NCBI RefSeq assembly: GCF_002903165.1
Contig: NZ_PPSK01000006.1
Span: forward strand, 1-64,000
Reading direction: 5' to 3'
Length of the DNA: 64,000 bases
DNA from: Halopseudomonas oceani
GTDB taxonomy: Bacteria; Pseudomonadota; Gammaproteobacteria; Pseudomonadales; Pseudomonadaceae
Shown: positions 26,513 through 36,427 of the stretch, one piece after another
Layout: the number at the start of each line of letters is the position of its first letter
Numbering within the stretch: position 1 is the first letter of the stretch
Translations under genes and position numbers: made by a program
Notes under the pieces: generated by a model
What the model saw: only the letters and a program-made list of their open reading frames with translations
What the model was told of the DNA's origin: nothing
Databases searched by the model: none

Positions 26513-27408
26513 GCTTTTTTCTCCATTTCCTTGGCTTGGTTGTAGTGGAACAGGACGAGCGGGATGATCAGGATTACCAGCATGACAATTGCCAGCGCCG
26601 AGGCCACCGGCCAGTCGCGGTTGTTGAAGAATTCCTGCCACAACACCTTGCCGATCATCAGTGTTTCCGGACCACCCAGCAGTTCGGGGATGACGAACTC
26701 ACCGACTACCGGAATGAAGACCAGCATGGAGCCGGCAATGATGCCGGTTTTCGACAGCGGCACGGTAATGCTCCAGAACGCTTTGATGCGCCCGGCGCCA
26801 AGGTCCATGGCCGCCTCCAGCAGACTGTGATCATGCTTAACCAGGTTGGCATACAGCGGCAGCACCATGAACGGCAGATAGGCGTAGACAACGCCGATAT
26901 AGACCGCGGTATTGGTGTTGAGAATCTGCATCGGCTCACTGATCAGGCCCAGGCTCATCAGCGTGCTGTTGAGCAGACCGTTGTTGCTGAGAATCCCCAT
27001 CCAGGCATAAACGCGGATCAGGATCGCGGTCCAGGTCGGCATCATCACCAGCAGCAGGTAGACCAGCTGCTTCTCGCGCGGAGCGCGAGCGATGGCATAG
27101 GCCATCGGGTAGCCGACCAGCAGGCAGATCAGGGTCGAGAAGAAGGCAATCTTCAACGATCCCAGATAGGCCGACAGATAGAGGCCGTCCTGGCTGAGGA
27201 AGATGTAGTTGCCGAGGTTGAGCATGACGTTGAGCTTCTGCTCGACGTACTGAAAGATCGGCTGATAGGGCGGAATGGCGATCGCGGCTTCCGAAAAGCT
27301 GATCTTCAGCACGATGGCGAAGGGCAGCAGGAAGAACAGGAACAGCCAGAGATAGGGGACGCTAATGACCCAGAAGCGCCCAGGCGGAGTCAGGCGTGGC
27401 ATTTTCAT
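26509..27408 (-). CDS. spuG: Polyamine ABC transporter permease (PotH/SpuG type)
   Basis: A 299-aa inner-membrane protein with six helices and the loop LLEAAMDLGAGRIKAFWSITVPLSKTGIIAGSM that docks with the ATPase. The start at 27408 overlaps the spuF stop (ATGA), and its own stop overlaps the spuH start, so the three transporter genes are translationally coupled. Confidence 0.93.
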   Translation of the reverse strand: MKMPRLTPPGRFWVISVPYLWLFLFFLLPFAIVLKISFSEAAIAIPPYQPIFQYVEQKLNVMLNLGNYIFLSQDGLYLSAYLGSLKIAFFSTLICLLVGYPMAYAIARAPREKQLVYLLLVMMPTWTAILIRVYAWMGILSNNGLLNSTLMSLGLISEPMQILNTNTAVYIGVVYAYLPFMVLPLYANLVKHDHSLLEAAMDLGAGRIKAFWSITVPLSKTGIIAGSMLVFIPVVGEFVIPELLGGPETLMIGKVLWQEFFNNRDWPVASALAIVMLVILIIPLVLFHYNQAKEMEKKA

Positions 27409-28541
27409 GAGTGCAGAATGACCCCGCTGTCGTCTTCCCAACTGATGTACACCTCGTCCTCCCAGGTCGGGCGAGGCAGCCGGCGTTCGGAGTTGGCGAA
27501 GAAGGCCTGCACCATCTTGCCGCTGTCGAGCTTGATGTAGTACACCGAGTGGCCGCCAAGATAGGCGATGTCATGGACCACGCCGTGGGAGCTGTTGTAC
27601 TCGCCTTCGGGCTTGTCTGCACTGACCCAGACCTTCTCCGGGCGCAGGGCGTAGATGATGTTCTTGTCCTGGGCGCGGGTGGTGATGCCGTGGCCGACGT
27701 AAATCGGCTCGTCCAGACAGTCGCACTGGATAATGGCGTGGTCTTCCATGTCGGCGGTGATTTCGCCTTCAAAGATGTTCACGCTGCCAATGAACTCGGC
27801 GACATGCCGGCTGACCGGGCTCTCGTAGATGTCCATCGGCGTACCAACCTGGGCAATCCAGCCCTGGTGCATGATCGCGATGCGCTGGGCCATGGTCATG
27901 GCTTCTTCCTGATCATGGGTCACCATGATGCAGGTTACGCCGACCCGTTCGATGATCTCGACCAGCTCCAGCTGCATTTGGGTACGCAGTTTCTTGTCCA
28001 GTGCACCCATCGGCTCATCGAGCAGCAGGACCTTTGGCCGTTTGGCCAGTGAGCGGGCCAGGGCGACACGCTGACGCTGGCCGCCGGACAGCTGATCCGG
28101 TTTGCGGCGCGCATACTCGGTCATGTGTACCAGCTTGAGCATCTCTTTGACGCGCTCGGTGATTTCGGACTTTGACAGCTTGTCCTGCTTGAGACCGAAG
28201 GCGATGTTTTGTTCGACCGTCATATGCGGGAACAACGCGTAGGACTGGAACATCATGTTGATCGGACGCTCGTAGGGCGGCAGATCGGTGATGTCCTGAC
28301 CGTCGAGCAGTACTCGACCCTCGGTCGGTCGTTCGAATCCGGCAAGAATGCGCAGCAGCGTCGACTTGCCCGAACCCGAGCCGCCGAGCAGGGCGAAAAT
28401 CTCACCGCGATTGATGCTCAGACTGACGTCATCAACGGCCAGGGCTTCATCGAACCGCTTGCTGACGCGTTCAATCTTCACAAAGTCATTGGGTTCGGCC
28501 TTGGCCATCGCCTGTTTCATGGCTCCTGCTGCACCAACCAT
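27405..28541 (-). CDS. spuF: Polyamine ABC transporter ATP-binding protein (PotG/SpuF type)
   Basis: A 378-aa ATPase. Walker A is LLGGSGSGKST, the Q-loop is NMMFQSYALFPHMTVEQN, the signature LSGGQRQRVALARS, Walker B VLLLDEPMGALD and the switch His is in VTHDQEEA. A C-terminal TOBE domain (about 290-375) follows, with NIIYALRPEKVWV. It powers import of putrescine or spermidine through SpuG/SpuH. A GGAGA ribosome site precedes ATG 28541. The gap from spuE (133 bp) holds a strong hairpin. Confidence 0.94.
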   Translation of the reverse strand: MVGAAGAMKQAMAKAEPNDFVKIERVSKRFDEALAVDDVSLSINRGEIFALLGGSGSGKSTLLRILAGFERPTEGRVLLDGQDITDLPPYERPINMMFQSYALFPHMTVEQNIAFGLKQDKLSKSEITERVKEMLKLVHMTEYARRKPDQLSGGQRQRVALARSLAKRPKVLLLDEPMGALDKKLRTQMQLELVEIIERVGVTCIMVTHDQEEAMTMAQRIAIMHQGWIAQVGTPMDIYESPVSRHVAEFIGSVNIFEGEITADMEDHAIIQCDCLDEPIYVGHGITTRAQDKNIIYALRPEKVWVSADKPEGEYNSSHGVVHDIAYLGGHSVYYIKLDSGKMVQAFFANSERRLPRPTWEDEVYISWEDDSGVILHS

Positions 28542-28642
28542 ATTCGTCTCCGGATCTCATTCCACCTGTGCAGCAAGGCTGCACAAAAAGATATTGGCAG
28601 GTCGCCGGGGCGGCACCTGATGTCGTTGTTCTGTTGATTCAA

Positions 28643-28670
28643 CAAGGGGCTGCCCGCAGGCAGCCCCTTG
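28643..28670 (-). other. Hairpin between spuE and spuF
   Basis: A perfect 12-bp stem (28643-28654 with 28659-28670) with a CGCA loop, 4 bp after the spuE stop, followed by TTGTTG on the minus strand. It could partly terminate or stabilise the upstream mRNA so that binding protein exceeds permease. That role is inferred. Confidence 0.75.
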
Positions 28671-28674
28671 TGTG

Positions 28675-29778
28675 TTACTGACCGGACTTGATCCGGCTCC
28701 AGGCGCGTGTCATCAGACGCTGGCCGGCCATGGAACGTGGTACGTTGACATACAGACGGCTCATCACCTCATCGGAGGGGTAAATGGCCGGGTCGTTGAG
28801 AATGTCCTGGTCAATCAGTTCATTGGACGCCTTGTTCGGGTTGGCATAAGCCACGTAATCGGTGATCGGTGCGATTACGTCAGGGCGCAGAATGTAGTTG
28901 ATGAAGGCATGGGCGTTGTCTGGGTTTGACGAATCCTTCGGAATCGCCAGCATGTCGAACCACAGGGTCGCGCCTTCTCTGGGGATGATGTACTTGATGT
29001 CGATGCCGTTTTCGGCTTCCTCGGCACGCGCAGCCGCCTGGAAGATATCACCAGAGAAGCCGGCCGCTACGCAGATATCGCCATTGGCCAGATCGGAGAT
29101 GTAGCGCGAGGAGTGGAAGTAGGTAATGTCCTTGCGCACGCCGAGCAGCAGTTCTTCGGCTTTCTTGATGTCTTCGGCATCACTGCTGTTCGGGTTCAGG
29201 CCCAGATAGGCGAGAGCATTGGGCAGCATCTCATCGGCTGAGTCGAGCATGCTGATGCCACAGCTGGAAAGCTTGCTGGTGTACTGCGGATCGAAGATCA
29301 GCGCCCAGGAGTTGGGTGGTGCCTCACCGCCCAGTGCGGCCTCGACCTTTTCTACGTTGTAACCGATACCGTTGGTTCCCCACAGGTAGGGAATCGAGTG
29401 AGCGCTGCCCGGGTCGATGCTTTCCATCTGCTTCATCAGCTCGGGATTCAGGTTGCTCATGTTCGGCAGTTTGCTGTGGTCCAGCTCCATGTAGACGCCA
29501 GCCTGCACCTGCTTGGTCAGGAAGTTATTGGAAGGCACGACAATGTCGAAGCCCGAGCGCCCAGTCAGCAGCTTGGCGTCGAGTACGTCGTTGGAGTCGT
29601 AAACGTCGTAGGTCACCTGAATGCCGGTTTCCTTCTCGAAGTTGGCAATGGTGTCTTCGGCGATGTAGTCCGACCAGTTGTAGATGTTCAACTGACCGGC
29701 AGCGTGTGTGACACCGGCTCCGCCCAGCAGGGCGGCAGTGGTCAGTGCCAGCAACGACTTTTGCATTGGATGCTTCAT
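28675..29778 (-). CDS. spuE: Periplasmic polyamine-binding protein (PotF/SpuE type)
   Basis: A 367-aa protein with a signal peptide (to about residue 26, THA). The PotF opening is [42 protein letters not shown]. Further features are VVPSNNF, the aromatic-rich YLWGTNGIGYN and the SGDIFQAA region. In P. aeruginosa SpuE binds spermidine and SpuD putrescine. Names here follow gene order; the binding preference was not deduced. An AGGAGA ribosome site precedes ATG 29778. Confidence 0.92.
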   Translation of the reverse strand: MKHPMQKSLLALTTAALLGGAGVTHAAGQLNIYNWSDYIAEDTIANFEKETGIQVTYDVYDSNDVLDAKLLTGRSGFDIVVPSNNFLTKQVQAGVYMELDHSKLPNMSNLNPELMKQMESIDPGSAHSIPYLWGTNGIGYNVEKVEAALGGEAPPNSWALIFDPQYTSKLSSCGISMLDSADEMLPNALAYLGLNPNSSDAEDIKKAEELLLGVRKDITYFHSSRYISDLANGDICVAAGFSGDIFQAAARAEEAENGIDIKYIIPREGATLWFDMLAIPKDSSNPDNAHAFINYILRPDVIAPITDYVAYANPNKASNELIDQDILNDPAIYPSDEVMSRLYVNVPRSMAGQRLMTRAWSRIKSGQ

Positions 29779-29883
29779 GGTGTCTCCTGATTCAGGCGCC
29801 GGTGCTTGCCAGGCCTGTTTTGGTTCTGGCCGGTGCAGGGAGAGCGCCCCGCAGCCGACCGTTTCTTGTTACTGTCTTCTGTA

Positions 29884-31092
<1,209 letters not shown>

Positions 31093-32457
31093 TCAAACGC
31101 CCAGCTGTTCAGCCACCTGATCAAGCACTTTCCAGGCCTTCGCGACGAGCTCGTCGATCTCATCGCGGCTGATGATCAGCGGCGGCGACATGATCATGGT
31201 GTCACCCACCGCACGCATCACCAGGCCATTGGCGACACAGAGGTCGCGACACAATGTGCCGACGGTACCCTTGTCCGGGAAGCGCTCGCGGGTTGCCTTA
31301 TCCTTGACCAGCTCAATGGCACCGAGCAGGCCGACACCGCGCACTTCACCAACCAGGCGATGTGCTGCCAGGCCAGCAATTTTGTCTTGCAAATACGGTG
31401 CCGCTTCATCGCGAACGTACTCGACAATCTTCTCGTCGCGCATGATGCGCAGGTTTTCCAGGCCGACTGCCGCCGAGGCCGGGTGACCGGAATAGGTGTA
31501 GCCGTGATAGAACTCGCCGCCGTGCTCAAGCATGGTTTCGACCATGCGGTCGCTGACGATCACGCCGCCCATCGGCAGGTAACCGGAAGTCATGCCCTTG
31601 GCTATCGGCATCAGGTCGGGCTGCAGGTCATAGTGCTGGCTGGCGAACCATTGGCCGGTTCGGCCGAAGCCGCAAATCACTTCGTCGATGACCAGCAGAA
31701 TCTCGTACTTGGCCAGGATGCGTTTGATCTCCGGCCAGTAGGTGTCTGGCGGGATGATGACGCCGCCAGCGCCCTGGATCGGCTCGGCGATGAAGGCGGC
31801 GACCTGGTCCTCGCCCAGCTCCTGGATCTTGGCCTCAAGTTGCTGGGCGGCCCAGATGCCGAACTCGTCCGGCGACATGTCGCCACCTTCGCCATACCAG
31901 TACGGCTGCGGGATGTGGACGATGCCGGGAATCGGCAGGTCGCCCTGTTCGTGCATCACAGACATGCCGCCAAGGCTGGCACCGGCGACGGTGGAGCCGT
32001 GGTAGCCGTTGATGCGGCCGATAATGGTCTTCTTGCTCGGCTTGCCTTTCAGGTCCCAGTGGCGCCGGACCATGCGCAGCACGGTGTCGTTCGACTCCGA
32101 GCCGGAGCCGGTAAAAAACACATGATTCATGTGCGCTGGCGCGACCTCGGCAATAGCCTTGGCCAGCTCAATGGCCGGCGGGTTCGCGCATTGGAAGAAG
32201 CTGTTGTAGTAAGGCAGCTTGAGCATCTGCTGGTAAGCGGCTTCAGCCAGCTCCTTGCGGCCGTAGCCGATATTCACGCACCACAGACCGGCCATGCCGT
32301 CGAGCACCTTGTTGCCTTCGCTGTCCCAGAGATACACGCCCTCGGCGCGCTCGATGATGCGCGTGCCGCGCTCACCCAGCTCCTTGTGGTCGGTGAAGGG
32401 GTGCAGATAATGGGCGGCGTCCATGGCCTGCAGTTCGGCGGTATTGAGTTTGCTCAT
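31093..32457 (-). CDS. spuC: Putrescine-pyruvate aminotransferase (class III, SpuC type)
   Basis: A 454-aa PLP enzyme. It opens AAHYLHPFTDHKELGERGTRIIERAEGVYLWD, as in SpuC/polyamine aminotransferases. The cofactor region is FFTGSGSESNDTVLRMVRRHW, with LLVIDEVICGFGRTGQWFASQ. The lysine is in LMPIAKGMTSGYLPMGG. It moves an amino group from putrescine to pyruvate, giving 4-aminobutanal and alanine. It is the third gene of the spu operon, with a hairpin in the gap before it. Confidence 0.92.
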   Translation of the reverse strand: MSKLNTAELQAMDAAHYLHPFTDHKELGERGTRIIERAEGVYLWDSEGNKVLDGMAGLWCVNIGYGRKELAEAAYQQMLKLPYYNSFFQCANPPAIELAKAIAEVAPAHMNHVFFTGSGSESNDTVLRMVRRHWDLKGKPSKKTIIGRINGYHGSTVAGASLGGMSVMHEQGDLPIPGIVHIPQPYWYGEGGDMSPDEFGIWAAQQLEAKIQELGEDQVAAFIAEPIQGAGGVIIPPDTYWPEIKRILAKYEILLVIDEVICGFGRTGQWFASQHYDLQPDLMPIAKGMTSGYLPMGGVIVSDRMVETMLEHGGEFYHGYTYSGHPASAAVGLENLRIMRDEKIVEYVRDEAAPYLQDKIAGLAAHRLVGEVRGVGLLGAIELVKDKATRERFPDKGTVGTLCRDLCVANGLVMRAVGDTMIMSPPLIISRDEIDELVAKAWKVLDQVAEQLGV

Positions 32458-32479
32458 ACGGTACTCCGGTTTCCGTGGT

Positions 32480-32501
32480 GTCGCTGCCCTCCGGCAGCGA
32501 C
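32480..32501 (-). other. Hairpin between spuB and spuC
   Basis: A perfect 9-bp stem (GTCGCTGCC 32480-32488 with 32493-32501) and a CTCC loop in the 62-bp gap. There is no T tract. Confidence 0.6.
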
Positions 32502-32519
32502 CGTTACAAGGTTAAGGAA

Positions 32520-33866
32520 TCAGACGGACAGCAGCAGGAATTCGCGCTCCCAGGAACTGATAACCCGTTTGTAGTTCTCGTGTTCAGCACGTTTCACCGC
32601 GACATAACCGCGGCAGAACTTACTGCCCAGGACGCTTTCAACGTCCTTGCATTGCTCCATGCGTTCCAATGCCGATTCAATGGTCAGCGGCAGGCGCAGG
32701 TTGCGGCGTTCATACGCGCGGCCCTTGACCGGCGCGGAGGGTGCGATCTTGTTCTCCATGCCCAGATAGCCGCACAGCAGACTAGCCGCGATGGCGATGT
32801 AGGGATTGGCATCTGCGCCCGGCAGGCGGTTCTCGACCCGGCGGTTCTGGGGGTTGGAGTCCGGCACGCGCAGACCGGCGGTGCGGTTTTCCTCGCCCCA
32901 CTCAACGTTGACCGGTGCCGAGGTGTCTGGCAGGAAGCGGCGGAACGAGTTGACGTTCGGCGCGAACAGCGGCAGCACTTCCGGGATGTAGCGCTGCAGG
33001 CCGCCGATGTGATGGAGGAACAGCTCACTCATGCTGCCGTCATCATTGGAGAAAATATTTTTGCCGGTCTTGGCGTCGACAATGCTCTGGTGCAGGTGCA
33101 TCGCACTGCCCGGCTCATTGGTAATTGGCTTGGCCATAAAGGTGGCTGTCATGTCGTGCTTGAGGGCTGCTTCGCGCATGGTGCGCTTGAACACCTGAAT
33201 CTGGTCAGCCAGATGCAGTGAGTCGCCGTGACGGAAGTTGATTTCCATCTGCGCGGTGCCTTCCTCGTGGATCAGGGTATCCAGATCCAGGCCCTGTGCC
33301 TCGCACCAGTCGTACATGTCTTCGAACAGTGGATCGAATTCGTTGGCGGCGTCGATAGAGAAGGACTGGCGACCGGTTTCCTGGCGGCCGGAGCGGCCGA
33401 TCGGCGGCTGCAGCGGCAGGTCCGGGTCTTCGTTGCGGCGGGTCAGGTAGAACTCCATCTCGGGCGCGACGATTGGCTTCCAGCCCTTCTTTTCATACAG
33501 CTTGAGCACGGTCTTGAGCACGTTGCGCGGTGCCATCTCGATGGGGTTGCCCATCTTGTCGAAGCAGTCATGGATGATCTGCGCGGTCGGTTCCAGCGCC
33601 CACGGCACCATGAACATCGCGGTCTCGTCCGGCTTGCAGATCATGTCGATGTCGGCCGGGTCGAGCAGGTCGTAATAGATGTCGTCTTCTACATAGTCAC
33701 CGGTGACCGATTGCAGCAGGATGCTTTCGGGCAGGCGCATGCCTTTTTCCGAGATAAATTTCATTGTCGGAGCGATCTTGCCGCGGGCAATGCCGGTCAG
33801 GTCGCCAACCATGCATTCCACTTCAGTGATCTTGTTTTCTTTCAGCCAGCTTTCAATCTTGTTCAT
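32520..33866 (-). CDS. spuB: Glutamine-synthetase-like gamma-glutamylpolyamine synthetase (SpuB/PuuA type)
   Basis: A 448-aa enzyme of the glutamine synthetase superfamily. It has an N-terminal beta-grasp part with ECMVGDLTGIARGKIAP, the catalytic PEMEFYLTRR, AQMEINFRHGD, TFMAKPITNEPGSAMHLHQS, and NSFRRF followed by ENRTAGLRVPDS. It joins glutamate to a polyamine or related amine with ATP, the first step of the glutamylated degradation route. The exact amine is unknown. It is divergent in type from spuI, the other GS-like gene here. Confidence 0.9.
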   Translation of the reverse strand: MNKIESWLKENKITEVECMVGDLTGIARGKIAPTMKFISEKGMRLPESILLQSVTGDYVEDDIYYDLLDPADIDMICKPDETAMFMVPWALEPTAQIIHDCFDKMGNPIEMAPRNVLKTVLKLYEKKGWKPIVAPEMEFYLTRRNEDPDLPLQPPIGRSGRQETGRQSFSIDAANEFDPLFEDMYDWCEAQGLDLDTLIHEEGTAQMEINFRHGDSLHLADQIQVFKRTMREAALKHDMTATFMAKPITNEPGSAMHLHQSIVDAKTGKNIFSNDDGSMSELFLHHIGGLQRYIPEVLPLFAPNVNSFRRFLPDTSAPVNVEWGEENRTAGLRVPDSNPQNRRVENRLPGADANPYIAIAASLLCGYLGMENKIAPSAPVKGRAYERRNLRLPLTIESALERMEQCKDVESVLGSKFCRGYVAVKRAEHENYKRVISSWEREFLLLSV

Positions 33867-33873
33867 AACTGCC

Positions 33874-34635
33874 TCAGGAGTGCCGCGACGCGCGGGCCCG
33901 GCAGGCGTTACCGAACGCCTGGAAAATGGACAGGTAAAAGGGGGTTTGGGTTACCTGCCATTCGGGGTGCCACTGTACGCCGAGAGCGAATTGGGTTGCC
34001 TGACTGACCGAGAAAGCCTCAATCAGTCCATCGGGTGCTGTCGCTTCAGGCTGCAGACCGGTTCCCAGTGTAGCGACTCCCTGAGTGTGCAGGGAATTGA
34101 CCTGAGCCGAGCTGCAGCCTGAAATTTCGTAGAGCAACCCCCCGGGTTCAAGGCGAACCTCGTGGGCTGGTCCATACTGGACGTCGACGGGCTGATTTTT
34201 GTCTTCGCGGTGTTCGATATAACCGCCAACTTCGTACAGTCGCTGATGCAGGGTGCCGCCGAAGGCGACGTTCATTTCCTGAAAGCCGCGGCAGATGCCA
34301 AGTACCGGTACGCCGCGGTCAATGGCGGCGCGAATCAGCGGCAGGGTTGTCGCGTCGCGCTTGGGGTCGTGTTTGGTGCCTTCGACACTGTCCGGCCCTC
34401 TATAATGATGGGGCTCGACATTGGACGGCGAGCCGGTAAACAGAATGCCGTCCAGCATCTCTAGCAGCTGATCGCTGTCCAGTCGCTCGCCCAGGGCTGG
34501 AATCAGCAGCGGCAGGCCGTTGGCACCGTCTACAACGCCGAGGATGTACTTCTCTCCGACGATGTTGAACGGGTGGAGGCCAAGCTGTTCTGAGCAGCAG
34601 ACGATACCAATGACGGGTTTGCGTAGGACGGACAT
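33874..34635 (-). CDS. spuA: Gamma-glutamyl-GABA hydrolase family (class I glutamine amidotransferase), SpuA/PuuD type
   Basis: A 253-aa enzyme. The nucleophile cysteine is in VPVLGICRGFQEMNVAFGG, and the His and Glu are in GVQWHPEW. It hydrolyses gamma-glutamyl-GABA to GABA and glutamate, the last step of the glutamylated route. It is the first gene of the spu operon, and its stop is 7 bp before spuB. ATG 34635 is preferred; an in-frame TTG at 34650 adds five residues and has no better ribosome site. Confidence 0.91.
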   Translation of the reverse strand: MSVLRKPVIGIVCCSEQLGLHPFNIVGEKYILGVVDGANGLPLLIPALGERLDSDQLLEMLDGILFTGSPSNVEPHHYRGPDSVEGTKHDPKRDATTLPLIRAAIDRGVPVLGICRGFQEMNVAFGGTLHQRLYEVGGYIEHREDKNQPVDVQYGPAHEVRLEPGGLLYEISGCSSAQVNSLHTQGVATLGTGLQPEATAPDGLIEAFSVSQATQFALGVQWHPEWQVTQTPFYLSIFQAFGNACRARASRHS

Positions 34636-34912
34636 TTGATGTTCCAGCAAGTCAGTGACAAAGTGAATGCGAACCGATTGTTGTTCGTTTTTTCGTACAA
34701 TAGCAATAAAAAATAATTAACACAAAGAGCAAAAATAACGAACACAAGAGCCGCTTATTTTCGTCAATATTCGCCATGTGTGGCCTTTTATAGTGCAGTG
34801 CGCACCATGTTTGTGCGGTATTAGTTCTATTGACTCCGAAGGGCCTTTCGGATTAACTCACAGCGTGTAAGTTCTGTGATTGATATATTTTACAAATAAC
34901 AGGTGAAATCCC
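34636..34912. promoter_or_regulatory. Divergent promoter region spuA <-> spuI with paired AAAAWWACGAACA motifs
   Basis: This AT-rich control region separates the two polyamine transcription units. Two similar motifs face each other: AAAAAACGAACAA on the minus strand (34693-34681) and AAAAATAACGAACACAA on the plus strand (34731-34747). They resemble the E. coli PuuR box AAAATATAATGAACA. PauR, the Pseudomonas regulator of this regulon, belongs to the same Cro/CI-cupin family. A TATATT-like -10 for spuI lies near 34882-34890. That these are PauR sites is inferred. Confidence 0.6.
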
Positions 34913-36334
34913 ATGCAGCCCCAAGCCGGAGCGGATGCTGTAACCGCCGTTGCCGCCACGCCCAGTGAGCCGGTAGGCATCCAGGAAGCGGAGGCCTTTC
35001 TCGCCACGCATCCGGAAACCCATTTTATTGACCTTCTTATTGCCGATATGAACGGCATCGTGCGCGGCAAGCGTATTGATCGTTCTGCGTTGGCCAAAGC
35101 ATTCGAGAAGGGCATCGCATTGCCGGCATCGGTCTTTGCGCTCAATATCCAAGGTACGACCGTAGAGGAGACCGGACTCGGTCTGGAGATCGGCGATGCT
35201 GACCGCATCTGTTTGCCGATTCCCGGAACGCTGACGGTGGAGCCATGGCAGAAGCGTCCAACTGGACAATTGCTGATGACCATGTACGAGTTTGACCGCA
35301 AGACCCCCTTCTTCGCAGACCCCCGCTATGTTCTGCAACGCATCGTAGAACGCTTCAAGGACCTCAAGCTGACCCCGGTTTCTGCCTTTGAGCTGGAGTT
35401 CTACCTGATTGACCAGGAGAACATCACCGGCCGACCGCAGCCGCCGCGCTCGCCGATGTCCGGTAAGCGTCCGAATTCGGTGCAGGTTTACTCCATGGAT
35501 GATCTGGACGAGTACGCCGAGTTTCTTGAGGACGTCATCGAAGCTGCCCACGAGCAGGGCATCCCCGCTGACGCCATCGTGGCCGAGTCGGCTCCGGGGC
35601 AGTTCGAAGTCAACCTGCATCACGTTGATGATCCGGTGAAGGCCTGTGATTTCAACGTGCTGCTCAAGCGGGTGATAAAGAACGTCGCCTATGACCATGA
35701 AATGGATACCACCTTCATGGCCAAGCCGTATTACGACCAGGCCGGCAACGGCATGCACGTGCATATCAGCCTGATGGACGAGAACGGCCGCAATATCTTT
35801 GCACCGAACCCGGATGGCAGCCTGAGCGACACCCTGCGTTGGGCGATTGGTGGGTTGCTGGAAACGCTGCCGCAGTACATGGCCTTCCTCTGCCCCAACG
35901 TCAACTCCTATCGCCGCTTCAGTCCGAGCTTCTTTGTGCCTTGCGCGCCGACCTGGGGTATTGATAACCGCACGGTGGCAGTTCGCGTACCCGGCGGTGA
36001 GCCGGAGGCCATGCGTATCGAGCATCGTCTGGCTGGTGCCGATGCCAACCCGTATCTGTTGATGGCTGCATTGCTGTCAGCGATTCATTACGGTATCAGC
36101 AACAAGGTCGAGCCGCCGGAGATGACCGAAGGTAACGCCTACGATCAGCACGAACCGTCGTTGCCGACCAACCTGCGGGATGCGCTGCGTGAGCTGGAAG
36201 CCTCCGAGGTCATGAAGGAGTACATCGGCGAGGAGTATCTCGACGTCTTTGTGCTTTGCAAGGAAAGCGAGATGGAGGAGTTTGAGAAGACGATCTCCGA
36301 CCTTGAGTACATGTGGTACCTGCACACCGTGTAA
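34913..36334 (+). CDS. spuI: Gamma-glutamylpolyamine synthetase, glutamine-synthetase-like (SpuI/PauA type)
   Basis: A 473-aa glutamine synthetase superfamily enzyme. The N-terminal part has FIDLLIADMNGIVRGKRID. The catalytic domain has FELEFYLID, GQFEVNLHHVDD, DTTFMAKPYYDQAGNGMHVHISLMD, NSYRRF and DNRTVAVRVPGG. It ligates glutamate to putrescine or another polyamine using ATP. It sits divergent from spuA, as in P. aeruginosa. A longer opposite-strand open frame over it has no family signal. A terminator and the puuB-like oxidase follow. Confidence 0.91.
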   Translation: MQPQAGADAVTAVAATPSEPVGIQEAEAFLATHPETHFIDLLIADMNGIVRGKRIDRSALAKAFEKGIALPASVFALNIQGTTVEETGLGLEIGDADRICLPIPGTLTVEPWQKRPTGQLLMTMYEFDRKTPFFADPRYVLQRIVERFKDLKLTPVSAFELEFYLIDQENITGRPQPPRSPMSGKRPNSVQVYSMDDLDEYAEFLEDVIEAAHEQGIPADAIVAESAPGQFEVNLHHVDDPVKACDFNVLLKRVIKNVAYDHEMDTTFMAKPYYDQAGNGMHVHISLMDENGRNIFAPNPDGSLSDTLRWAIGGLLETLPQYMAFLCPNVNSYRRFSPSFFVPCAPTWGIDNRTVAVRVPGGEPEAMRIEHRLAGADANPYLLMAALLSAIHYGISNKVEPPEMTEGNAYDQHEPSLPTNLRDALRELEASEVMKEYIGEEYLDVFVLCKESEMEEFEKTISDLEYMWYLHTV

Positions 36335-36379
36335 GGGCGTGTGGAGTTGGTCGGCGCTTCCTTGACGGCGTGACCCATC

Positions 36380-36408
36380 ACAATCCCGCCATCCGGCGGG
36401 ATTGTTCG
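36380..36408 (+). terminator. Terminator or attenuator between spuI and puuB
   Basis: A perfect 11-bp stem (36380-36390 with 36395-36405) and an ATCC loop, 45 bp after the spuI stop, with only a weak T run (TCGTT). It may partly separate the expression of the two genes. Confidence 0.7.
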
Positions 36409-36427
36409 TTATACGAGAGCCTTTGTG

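Noticed and set aside
34853-36025. 390-codon open frame on the minus strand over spuI
   Set aside because: It is the reverse of a clear glutamine synthetase family gene, has no family motifs and starts inside it.
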